From Steinernema hermaphroditum (lineage: Eukaryota > Nematoda > Chromadorea > Rhabditida > Steinernematidae), in assembly GCA_030435675.1 (NCBI GenBank), contig CM059623.1, positions 11,502,092 to 11,566,091 on the forward strand: DNA of 64,000 bases. Direction: 5' to 3'. Both the position numbers and the translations under genes were made by a program. The notes below the pieces were generated by a model. That model saw only the letters and a program-made list of their open reading frames with translations, did no database searches and was not told the DNA's origin. Positions 10,556 through 20,264 of this stretch are shown here, piece after piece (the stretch's first letter is position 1; each line of letters begins with the position of its first letter).

Positions 10556-11352
10556 TCAGGTGCAGTCAATAAGTTTCCCACTGTTTACCTCACAGATTTG
10601 AAGAGAATACGTCTTCATTTGACTTGTGTCTATCTGACTTTCGCAAGCATATGGATAATCGCTGTAAATAAGCCGTTCCAAGGACTGCGCTTTATCGAAG
10701 TTCTCCGCTATAAACTTGTAGACTGCGGTTCCATGCAATCCATCTGGGAAGAGCATCGTCTGAAGAGGCGCTATGACTGATGGGCCAAAAAGGATAGGCG
10801 AACCTTTAGAGCCTTCGTTTTGCCGAGGAAATCGACGAGAGGCGCTTCAAGACACCCTCCCCTGATTGTGATTTGCTCCAGAGAATGTATCAAGTTCGGC
10901 CGCGACAGGACGAAGCGGACATCGTCGTCGGTGTCTTGATTCGCTCTAATGTAGAAAAATCTCAGCGTTCGTATATTCGCAAAATTTGAAGAATCGAAGA
11001 AGGTTCGTAGTATTGGATGAGAAATTGATTTAGCAGAAAGCAGGAGATGGTGAACAGGAAATTCTGGGAGAAAGTCCACTTCGAGTGGGTATTCCTGTCT
11101 GTTATAGCAAATATAGAATTCACCAAATTCTTTTTTCGGTGGGAAACATCGGGCGCTTTCGCTGAAACATGAACTCCTTAAGACCGCCCCGAGAAATTCT
11201 CACCTAATGGAGAAGCGCCGTTGAAAGTGGATTCGTTGGAGAATCGTATGCCATTGTCGGCATACTGTAGAGCAGTTGCTCACATCTTCTTGGTAAGCAA
11301 TCCACGACAGAATTTCGATCCATAATTCGTCGGGCAAGAGATCTGCGCACAT
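10556..11352 (-). CDS. F-box protein, copy A
   Basis: The exons are 11204-11352, 10804-11161 and 10556-10759, with introns of 42 and 44 bp and consistent phase (~236 residues). The N-terminus LLPDELWIEILSWI...NCSTVCRQW is a clear F-box, the Skp1-binding motif of SCF ubiquitin ligases. The remainder has LRR-like or F-box-associated character (RPNLIHSLEQITIRGGCLEAPLVDFLGKTKALK). The same gene plan, with identical intron phases after the F-box, occurs on the plus strand at 13740-14787. The 3' end is uncertain. The last exon contains a possible donor (CTGTGAG|GTAAAC), so the protein may be longer. Presumed role: substrate receptor for ubiquitination, substrate unknown. Confidence 0.8.
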
Positions 11353-11599
11353 GGCGATCGATGGGTAACCGCCGACAGAACAGTGAGTGCTTACGAAAAT
11401 TAGTATAGTGTGAGAAGATGTGTCAGAGTCAGTGTGACGAGCATTCAAATTGTCAAGTGAACGTCGAACTGGGCAAATGACATGTGGTCTGTGGCCTCAT
11501 ATCCGTCCCCACAATACGATGTCACCATTCATGAACAATTCGACAGTTACATGTGTATTTCGTGAATAATTACAAATACATTACAAATACATGACGAGG

Positions 11600-12707
11600 C
11601 TAATGGAAGGCCTGCGAGTTGACCATGGAAGCCAGGCTTTGGACGATGTTCTCGCGCATTACCTCGTGGGCGGTGTCCTCGAGACGACGCTTCGGATTCA
11701 GACGACCGACTTTCTTGAGTTCCTTCTCCTTCTTGCTGAGAGACCGAAGGGCTGCGATCTCCTGAAACGTTCCTCAGTAGGACTGCCTGCGGGTTCGTGG
11801 CCTACCTTGTTGAAGAGCTCGGTGTACTTGAGCATCTCCTTCGTTTGCTCGATGTTCTTTTTGTTGTGGTCGGCGAACTTGCTCAGGAGGAGTCCATCGG
11901 CCCAGTTCTTCTTGTGAACACACTGCAGCATCTTCTGGTCTTTCTGGCCAAGACGGTAACCAATAGGGAGGGAGTAGTAGCGTGTGCCGAGGCCGTGGAT
12001 GGCCGCCACGAGGCTGGGGCGCACGAGATGCCCGAGGTTTGAGGTCGTCTGTCGCGGCTCGGACGTCGGGGCGAGTCGTCCATGTGAAGTCGCCAGCGCG
12101 AGGACGTTGATTGAGCGGAAGGCGTCGATAACCACCTAAACGATGATCATCAGGTGCTGCAATACGGTAGAGAGAACGTACCTTTCCTTTGACGGACTGG
12201 ATAGGATCGATGACGACAGCGACAGCGCGCTCGCTGAGGGCTTCAAAGCTCTGTTGCGTCGCGACGTCGACGCTGGAGAGCCAACAACCGAAGCCGGGGT
12301 GCGAGTGGTACCAGCCAACGACCATTTCTCCGCGACCTGTTCTCTTCAGCATGTCGAGCATCTTCGTCTGGAAGACGGGGTCCACGGCCTCCACGGAAAC
12401 GCCCGTCCCCGACTGCGGCATGGCGAAGACGTCTACCACCTTGATCGTGTAGTCATCGACGAAATCACCGAGCATGAGCCCCATCACCTCCATAGGCACT
12501 CCGCTGCGTCCGTGGCGGAGCATCTTGAGCAGCGCCAGAGACGAGATGTACACCGTCTCCGAGGTGTCCGGGTGTTTGGCGACGTCCTGTGCAGGGCTGT
12601 TACCGCCGAACTGAAACAGAGGCTTGAATGAAGCAGATACGAAAGGAACCAACCCCGGCAAGACCGCCAAGGCCTCCGAGACCGCCGAGTTGTATGAGCT
12701 TCTCCAT
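11600..12707 (-). CDS. rpn-11: 26S proteasome deubiquitinase subunit Rpn11 / PSMD14
   Basis: There are four exons: 12654-12707, 12182-12610, 11806-12135 and 11600-11761. The introns are 43, 46 and 44 bp, and the product is about 324 residues, close to the usual ~310. It starts [15 protein letters not shown], the Gly-rich Rpn11 leader. The MPN+ domain has [18 protein letters not shown], then the zinc-binding JAMM motif [16 protein letters not shown] with both His and the Asp intact. Next come [23 protein letters not shown] and [12 protein letters not shown]. The C-terminus ([18 protein letters not shown]) is the helix that packs with Rpn8. The enzyme removes ubiquitin chains en bloc from proteasome substrates at the lid. 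It is essential and likely constitutive. A broken duplicate of exon 2 lies at 16620-16940. Confidence 0.97.
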
Positions 12708-13739
12708 AGCTGCTGGAAGCGGGACTTCGGATTCCGAGAATCGATGTTCCGAACGGAGCCGACCGACGCGTGATGAAGCGAACTCCAAAACTGACGCCGC
12801 GGAGTGGCCGATTCCCTCGCAGACACGGAACGCTGTCTACTGTCTGTCTGCAGTCTAAAGGTCACTGAAAGGTCAACTTCTACCGCAGAGCATCGTACAG
12901 AAACGTGTGAAACGTGGAACAAGGTCACGAAGTTGCTGATATGAGCTGCTCGTGGTGCTCAGGCATGTCGTGCCGGGACTAGTTCACTACCCAACAGCTT
13001 TACCATGGGTCTACATCTTGCCTTTATCAGTCTGGAACCAATCTAATCGTGCTGCACGATTATAAAATTTAATTTTTGCCCCTTGTCAAGTATCCATAAC
13101 TAATATTTTGGAGGATTAATACATTCCACGAGTACTATTAGTATGCGAAATTTCAGCCAAAGTAGAAAAAACAGAAAAATTTAGTGAGCATCGGCATGAA
13201 AACGTACGACTAGAGACGAGCTCTGATTCGGTTCGTAAACGCTTCTTAGCCGAAAAATTGGATAATCCGGGAAATGAACGATTTCGTTGTCGAAGAGGGC
13301 AGATGCTTCGCCCGACGATCCGTGGATGTATAGAACCATATTATTCTTGGTCAATTACCTACTTTGCAGGTGTGTAAAACACTAGGCCTCCTATGGACTA
13401 GAACCCTTACAAACAAGTCACCATAATCCCACTTTCCGATACACTATTCTGCTGGCGATGAACAAGTCCATTAGAACGGCGTTCTTCCGAATGCTCGGAC
13501 TGCCAAAAGAAGATCGAGTGTGCCGCAGTACCGTATTCATCAACGATCGAGGAAATTCAGAAATTTGGTAATTTTGTGTAAGATAGAAACTGTGATCCGA
13601 ACGAGGCCGAAGCGAGTCCAGACTCGGACTCGGACTTTCGAACACTCAGTGGTGTTGTACAGAATGTGCGAATTTTCGCAAAAATTGAATGTGTTCGAAC
13701 ACAACGGCTCACTGTCAATCGAATTGTGAGGCTCTGAGG
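12708..13739. other. Intergenic stretch, centre of the mirrored gene block
   Basis: This lies between divergently transcribed PSMD14 (minus) and F-box copy B (plus), so it should hold both promoters. It contains a short GACTCG remnant near 13608-13640. No gene is visible. Confidence 0.4.
13608..13640. repeat. Short remnant of the GACTCG minisatellite
   Basis: CGAGTCCAGACTCGGACTCGG matches one degenerate unit of the arrays inside the 5523-6958 element. No terminal repeats are seen around it, so it is either a decayed insertion or an independent short repeat. Confidence 0.5.
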
Positions 13740-14787
13740 ATGTTTTCTTCCGTAAAAAATGAGCGTTACCTCCCCGATGAAATCTGGACGATCGTCCTCG
13801 GCTGGATGGACGTCAGAGACGATATTTTAAACTGTGCCGCTGTGTGTCGACAATGGAACGAAACCATCAATCGGATTTATATTCGACACAAAATGAAGTG
13901 CGTTATAGCGTAAGAACTAGATTACATCTCACCTGTATCCCATGCATAATCCGTTTTGCAGCAACGGTATTAAGCCATTCGTTTACCCACAACTCTGCAT
14001 TAAGTACTGCGGCCGAGTACATCCGTTTGAGGCTGAGTTTCTTCCGGATCGTCCCATTCATACCCTGGAAATATACGGCGGTTTGGACCTGGAGACATTT
14101 GAAACTTTGAAGGACATGATGAATTCTCAAAGCCTGTCGACGCTCAAACGGCTCAACATTTGCAATTCGTGGAGCGGTCTCGGTGATCGCTTTATACCTG
14201 CTCGATATCTTTTGTCTCACCCACTAATTATCGAGTCGTTGGAATATCTTCAAGTGGATAATCACGACTACGACGAACTAGTTTTGGAGTTCTTGAGAAA
14301 AGCGAAAAAACTAAAGGTTTGAGAGTTTGTTAAATACCCACCATGAAGCCCATGCTTCAGGAATTCAGCTCGGACGAAGGCCTTGCCAGTACTTTGATCA
14401 TCGACTTTCTCGTCAATAATCTCCACAAATTGGTGATTGATTGGGTCTACTTTGGAGCCGTAGACGGGAGCGTGATCAGTTCTTGTCACAAATTTGCAGA
14501 AGTAAGTGAAGTTTCGTAATCGAAATGTTGGGACTAGAAACAAGGTTTCCTATTGGTTTGCGTTACCTCTTTATCACATTCAGGGTGATTTCTTTTGATA
14601 TCGCTATTTTGATATCGAATAACAGGAAGATAGAGCTAAGGGAGTCCTATATAAACAGCAAATAGAAATCACTTTAGGTCTGCAAAGAGACCTCTACATT
14701 TGGCCCAAAGTGGAGACTGTGGAGGTCAACTTTGAAACATACGGTCTCGGGTGGTCGTACTTGTGGAATTTAGTATCCATTTTCTAG
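13740..14787 (+). CDS. F-box protein, copy B
   Basis: Four exons in phase (13740-13909, 13962-14316, 14361-14501, 14626-14787) give 275 residues. MFSSVKNERYLPDEIWTIVLGWM...NCAAVCRQW is the F-box. Exon 2 carries LRR-like repeats (HTLEIYGGLDLETFETLKDM, LIIESLEYLQVDNHDYDELV) and ends LEFLRKAKKLK, matching VDFLGKTKALK of copy A before the same intron. The last exon ends in an aromatic stretch. Copy A is on the opposite strand, 2.4 kb away across PSMD14. Sequence identity is modest, so the duplication is old or the genes evolve fast, as nematode F-box genes do. Presumed SCF substrate receptor. Confidence 0.8.
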
Positions 14788-15446
14788 ATCCGACCTATAT
14801 TTATAGGGTAGAAGCTTAACTAGCTGATGAATCCTAATATGTATTCGTCAAATGTCAAAACTTAAAAGATGGAGAAATTTGTCTCCACTTTCTGTTAATT
14901 GGAACGATTGACGAACAAAAACTTACGAATTATGCGGAATTAGAGACGAAATGAGGAAACTGTCATGACCGGGAGAACAGCATGATCTCTAGCTCACCTC
15001 TGGTATTGTGTTATCCCCTTAATACACCGTGTCAGTGAAAAAAACACCGTCATAATAATATACGTAATACGCAGGTGCATGTAGGACTTGTTTAGCCTGA
15101 CTACAACATGTACTGATGTGATGCAGGGCCACAAACCACGTGGGTTCAACGACCGTACAATAACGTGCGAGAGGTGGTTTGTCAAATTAGTAAAAGCCAT
15201 ATTAAACCGAATCATTTGTGTTGGGCCGAGTTTTAGCAAATTTTGATCCCTACTCCGATACCTGAAATTCAGATCTTATTCTCGGTTTTAAACACACTTA
15301 GGTGATCCGGGACGGCTAAACTAGCGAATATCGTGACGGAACAACACATGACCATTTGACAAACGATCATTGAAGTGACTTATCAGTGTTTGCGATTAAC
15401 TCTAGCTTCGGTTTAGGCCCTGAAGCGAAGCCCCAGAAAGTTCTTC
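14788..15446. other. Intergenic stretch
   Basis: AT-rich. It likely holds the promoter and possibly a first exon of the next gene. A TTTAG acceptor at ~15415 precedes GCCCTGAAG, which aligns with an internal exon boundary of copy A. No other structure is seen. Confidence 0.4.
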
Positions 15447-16266
15447 ATGGCAGCTGCACAACCCAGCGACTATCGAGATTGGATGACGTCCTTCGAAAAA
15501 GTAGCTCAGCTTCCCTCGAAGAGCGATCACTGGCCAGTTGCTCATGTGGCCGTGCAGAAGACAGACGGTCAACTCTGGGTTTTTGCCGTACACCCATTTT
15601 ACGATATGGACAACTTTATTGAAGTGGCGAAGCCCGAAGACTCGCCATACTTTGTGAAGTATTTCGTGGAGCGATTCATGGAAGAAGACATCAGGCAGAA
15701 TCGGGACCTACGGTCGGCGACATTTTCACTAAAAACGACGAACTACGAATACGTCAACGAGGGAATTATCTTCACAATTGAGATAGATCACGAAAATTGT
15801 CCACTATTCGAGAACGTGGAATATTCGGCAGTTGAAAGGTAACCATGTTTTCCTTCTGGTTCTACATCACCCTTCTGACAGGCGAGTAAACGAAAGACTC
15901 CTCGAGGAATTTGGACAACCCATCAGCATCAGAATATTCGATCCGTCGCGTCTCTCAGAAGAAGACAGAGACATCTTCGGAATGTTCCAAACGCAGCACA
16001 TTGGGCGCAGGCGAGAACAGTACAAGATGGGTGCAATCTGGCGTATCGAACGTGTCTACGACCGCTGTGCCGACGTTGAAAAAGAGCTTCGACGATATGG
16101 GGCACACAACTGCGAAAGAATGAACTGCTACAGCAGGACATACCATAGGTCGTTGTGGGAAAAGTTCCGAAAGGGTTGTGCTGTCCGCATTGTGTCCGCT
16201 TTTCAGTTAGCTAAGCAACGTCTGCGACACAAGATTGCCAAGCACGAAGACTATGAAGACATGTAA
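15447..16266 (+). CDS. Unrecognised ~260-aa family, copy B
   Basis: Exons 15447-15838 and 15882-16266 (intron 43 bp) give 258 residues from the first in-frame ATG (MAAAQPSDYRDW). The frame is open upstream to a TTTAG acceptor near 15415, and ALKRSPRKFF there matches ALKEHPRKLL in copy A. The true start may therefore lie in an unseen upstream exon. Shared blocks with copy A are QLPSKSDHWPVAHVAVQK, AKPEDSPYFVKYFVERF, VNERLLEEFGQP and a KELRRYGAHNCERMNC segment. The basic C-terminal tail (FQLAKQRLRHKIAKHEDY) differs from the Cys/Gly tail of copy A. No known domain recognised. Confidence 0.75.
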
Positions 16267-16619
16267 TTAATTCTTTCGATTAATTCTTTCGTAATTTGCG
16301 TTAATTTTATAAATAGTGATCCTGTAATAAGCTCCGTACATCATGCACAGAGATGGAACTAATGCTTTCGGGTGTCGCAATTTCTTCTGAAACATAGAAT
16401 AGTAAGCAAACAAGCCGAACAAGTACGGCAAACCAGGTCGGAGAGCTACCATTGGAGTGGATAGCGGTGTGGACTTCAATGTCACAGAAGTACTTCGGCT
16501 TCCTATGGAGACGTGGGTGATAGGACGGTGATGACTGGCTTCTGACATGGCTCTTTGGTGTTCACACTTATCTTATTTTTGCGAGAGCTAATATCCTTAT
16601 CTCCTGTAACCGATCTGCA
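16267..16619. other. Intergenic stretch
   Basis: Nothing recognisable. It ends where PSMD14-like sequence begins. Confidence 0.4.
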
Positions 16620-16940
16620 CCGGCAACCGAAGCCGGGGAGCGAGTGATACCAGCCGACGACCATTTCTCCGCGACCCGTTCTCTTCAACATGTCGAGCAT
16701 CTTCGTCTGGAAGACGGGGTCCACGGCCTCCACAGAGACGCCCGTCCCCGACTGCGGCATGGCAAAGACGTCCACCACCTTGATCGTGTAGTCATCGACG
16801 AAATCACCGAGCATGAGCCCCATCACCTCCATAGGCACTCCGCTGCGTCCGTGGCGGAGCAGCGCCAGAGACGAAATGTACACCGTCTCCGAGGTGTCCG
16901 CGTGTTTGACGACGTCCTGTGCTGGGCTGTAACCGCCCAG
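16620..16940 (-). pseudogene. Fragment of PSMD14/Rpn11 (exon 2) with broken JAMM motif
   Basis: This minus-strand stretch is nearly identical to 12281-12610, inside exon 2 of the intact gene. It reads VYISSLALL...[18 protein letters not shown]... and ends at [10 protein letters not shown]. The second JAMM histidine is Leu, a 9-bp deletion removes three residues after SLALL, and nothing matching exons 1, 3 or 4 is present. After GFGC the similarity stops. It is a partial genomic duplicate. It cannot encode an active deubiquitinase. Confidence 0.92.
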
Positions 16941-17452
16941 GTAATAGATCAGTTGGCAACAGAGATGCAGTTAAGAGTACCCAACAAAAAATTGAAAACT
17001 TGAACCTCTACTAGAAACGTATCTTTTCATTTTTCACCGCTACTAAGGTAAACTTACATCTTCCATTCTGAAGCAAAAGAGCCATTTTTCCGATCAATTA
17101 CAGGTTCATAGTTGAAGTCCATAACCTCGAACCTTTAGCGAAGGTTCTATTAGTTGACAAGTGCATGTTCCTGTTCACCAGTTTAGTGTTCCAGTTTAAT
17201 TTCTTTTAAGCAAGACATTAAGCCATGTAAAACAACTTAAGTCAAAAGTCGAAAAAAATTGGAAACAGCACCGTGGCAATTTCCCCATATTTTTTGTCTT
17301 TCTTCTAGTGACAATGCACTCTTGAACTATCTTGACAGTAACTCGTTCCTTTACCTTATCTCTTTTCTGAATTCCTTTTATAGAGACCAGTTGGCCTTTG
17401 TGCGAAAATCTTCATCTCAAGGTGAAGAGCATGGAGATTCGACCTCCTGCAG
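16941..17452. other. Intergenic stretch
   Basis: AT-rich. I looked here for the N-terminal half of the protease remnant that follows and found none. Confidence 0.4.
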
Positions 17453-17965
17453 TTGAATCCTGAGCCTCCAACTGCATCGAGGTTGTCGACAGGCTTGGAC
17501 AAAGACGCTGACCCGAACATGGATATGTTTATTACCGGTATTTCCTGGTTTCCATTAACCTGTTAAGAAATAAATTTACAGGCCTCACAAGCGTTACTAA
17601 TGAGTTCGGAAACTTGAAATTGAAAGAGGAGAACGGAAATGTGGTGATCCCCGGCGAACTCCCATCAAGATACGGCGGAACTCTACCAGGACATGCCCTG
17701 ACATTCGTTGATGGCTGCCTGCTAGTACGCAACTCCTGGGGTTTCAAAGGATACGCCTTTATTCCCTACCAAGAAGGCACGAAGCAGCTGTGTGGAATGG
17801 AGCTGGGTGGTTACCGAGTATCCTTCAGGTTGGAGTTAACTAGAGATCATTGAAAACGACAAATCTTTCAGAGCCTACCTCCCAAGAAACCTCGAAGGAA
17901 AAAGGGTCGACCGCGCCGAGAGTCTCGGCCGCAGCAGAACCCGTACTGCACCAGTCGCACGGTAA
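17453..17965 (+). pseudogene. C-terminal lobe of a papain-family (C1) protease, truncated gene
   Basis: Three phase-consistent exons (17453-17537, 17582-17828, 17872-17965) encode about 140 residues. The middle exon has PGHALTFVDG, LLVRNSWGFKGYAFIPY and LCGM. These correspond to the catalytic His and Asn regions and the terminal Cys of a cathepsin. The N-terminal lobe with the active-site Cys and the propeptide are absent upstream, and the His-to-Asn spacing is shortened. The last exon (AYLPRNLEGKRVDRAESLGRS) is basic. Two AATAAA signals follow. It may be a decayed paralogue of the cathepsin genes in this window or a small transcribed remnant. Splice sites look intact, so transcription is possible. 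Confidence 0.55.
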
Positions 17966-18019
17966 TCTGTCTAAGGTTCACAAGCTGCTCCTGTCATTGT
18001 CAACCCGACCCGTGATTCC

Positions 18020-18037
18020 AATAAAACGCCCAATAAA
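18020..18037 (+). terminator. Tandem AATAAA polyadenylation signals
   Basis: AATAAA at 18020-18025 and 18032-18037, downstream of the protease-lobe remnant. They face the minus-strand DXO-like gene, whose own signal is at 18102-18107. Confidence 0.5.
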
Positions 18038-18101
18038 CCAATGAACCCAATGATTCACCCAAAAAATGACCACTAAACTAACTCTTCTACAAAATGGAAA
18101 C

Positions 18102-18107
18102 TTTATT
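18102..18107 (-). terminator. Polyadenylation signal of the DXO-like gene
   Basis: AATAAA on the minus strand, about 50 bp after the stop at 18157. Confidence 0.55.
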
Positions 18108-18156
18108 CAATTCATAAACAAACAACAACGTACGTACACTTGTCTACACGGTTCGA

Positions 18157-20264
18157 TCACGGCTTCATCTTCAAGACGGCGCCCACGAAGGGAGGTGGCA
18201 GGAAACGGCGCGCTTCGGCTTCTCTTTCGATGCGCACTTCGGATGCGCCCTTCTTCTTCTCGATGACGAACGTCTTCAGGTCGGGTACACTGTCCAGCGT
18301 GGACTTCAGCGTAGCGAGGACGTTGCCCAGGAAGTGGATGCAGACGGAGGGATTCCAGCCGACGGCGTTCTTGAGGAGATCTTCTCTGTCCAGGGTGGTC
18401 ACGTCGTAGATACGGTTGTCTTCGTTGCGGAGTCCGACGACGATCTTCTCGATGCCGGAGAAGAGCGCGCGGAAGTACCACAGGGGCGCGGTGCTACGGT
18501 AGAAATCCGGGGTGAAGGGCTCATCTTGGGGACGGACCTTCAGGAGGACGAAAGCGTCGCCGCCATCGCGCTTCTCCTCCGCCACGCAGTCCTCGTCGGC
18601 GAACACGAGGAGGTCCAGAGGGGTGACGGGCATCTGGACTACCCGCGTTGAGATCATCCGATGCGCCAAGCCCGGCCGTTTCTAAAGTACTCCGTGAGGT
18701 ACGGTATCTAACATGGCCGCGTACGTGTCTCGAGGTGGTCATCGCGTCCTTGAAGGAGCACTCCTGGTTCTTCTCCGTGGTTACTCGTAGCGTAGCGCTC
18801 TCGGTCTTCAAGAAGATGACCTTTCCCAGCTTCGTTGCCTGCATCTTCCACGAGTGGCCTGCTTCCATCGCCGGGGTCACCGCCATCCTGACCAAGTGGT
18901 CCACGTGGCACACGAAGTGGCAATTGTAGCATATCTACAGCAGCCAGTCATTAGAAATCCAAGTACAGGACCCCTACCTCTCTGACGGAATTCAGCCAAA
19001 GGCGTTGTTCTTTGAAGAGCAGGAGCATCGCGTCGAAGGTCTCGGAGGGGTTCGGGATGCGCTCGATGGCGACGCGCTTCTGGACGTTCACGAAGAGGGT
19101 ATCGTCGCCGAGGCGCTCCTTCTGGAGTCGCTTCGCCTCGGCGTCCTCTGTCCGCAAAATGTTGATCTCCCGGCCGTCGTCGTAGTAGTTCCCTTCGCTC
19201 TTCGGGCGGCCTATCTTCACTTCTTCGCAGTTGGCGTACTCAGACGGGTCACAGGATACGGTATCTTGCAGAGACTTCTTGGCTATTGGCTTCGCTGGCG
19301 ATTTCTCCTCCACAGCGTCGGACTTCTGGCGCACTTCGAGCGTGACGAGATCCACGTAGAAGGAACGGTCGCCGGAGAGGGTCCTGTTGAGCGCCGCGAC
19401 CTGCTCCACCGCCATCCAGTACTTGTCCAACTCTTCGGTGTTCATGTCACGCGTCAGACGTGCACCTAGAAGGAGGAAGTAGCATCAGCATCAGAGTGTG
19501 GCGATACCTCCGAGCAACTTGAAGAGATTTCGTTCCCGGAAACGGCGGAGAAAGGCGTGGACGAGAAGCTTGCTGGTGAACCGGATGACGAGGAAGTCCT
19601 TCTTCTTGTCCCTGTAGATCTTCACCACGGACGTCGTCTCCATGTCCACAGCCAACAGCAGGTTATTCACGAAGGCGTCCTGGTCGGCTTCAGCCACCTT
19701 CGGCTGGATGATGACCGCCTGGTCCTCGCGGACCTCATGCGGCTCCGGGATGAACGCTTCGTTGAGCTGGCGCAGCGCTACCTGCTGCTCGTGGAAGTCG
19801 TCCAACGCCACGATCACCATGCTGGCCAGAGGGTGACGGGTCTTTCGCGCCACTTCAGCCGCGTGTTTCAGCGTCTCTCCAAGTCGGGCAGTCGTTGTCG
19901 CCACCTTCTCGCGCAGTTCTGCCACACTGGAACTCGGATTCTGCGATTGCGATTTCGTTCTGTTAGTTCTGCACGAGCTGCTTGGCTTCCTCGATCGATC
20001 TGAACATATAACAGCCGTAAAAACAGCTCTAGATGGCGATGACTCACTATTATTATTATTGCCGCCCGTCTTGAGATTCCGTTCCTGGCCGATCTCAAAT
20101 CGCGCCACTTTTGGGAGATCCTCTCTGGCGCTCTCCGTCGCCGTGCTGACAGGCGCTGACGAAGAGGAAGATTCAGAGTTTTGCCGTGGTTTCACTCTGC
20201 TTCGCAATGCAGTCCCACGCTGAGCGCCACGAACCCATGCACGATTTCCGCGTGATGGCGGCAT
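18157..20264 (-). CDS. DXO/Rai1-family (decapping exonuclease-like) protein with long N-terminal extension
   Basis: There are five exons (20048-20264, 19508-19999, 18978-19465, 18725-18934, 18157-18681) with introns of 48, 42, 43 and 43 bp, all in phase, giving 643 residues. The start at 20264 follows a CTTTCAG trans-splice-like site. The C-terminal ~200 residues match the DXO fold: LDLLVFADEDC, DAFVLLKV, LWYFRALF, IEKIVVGLRNEDN, GWNPSVCIHFLGNVL. DXO enzymes remove incomplete RNA caps and degrade the RNA. Here the expected GEVD reads ADED, the E of the ELK motif is Leu, and the Gln after the WW pair is Arg. Catalysis is therefore doubtful. The first ~300 residues are extra: a Ser/Arg-rich leader, a coiled-coil-like segment and a KKKDFLVIRFTSKLLVHAFL region resembling retroelement ORF1 RNA-binding folds (inference). 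Confidence 0.85.
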
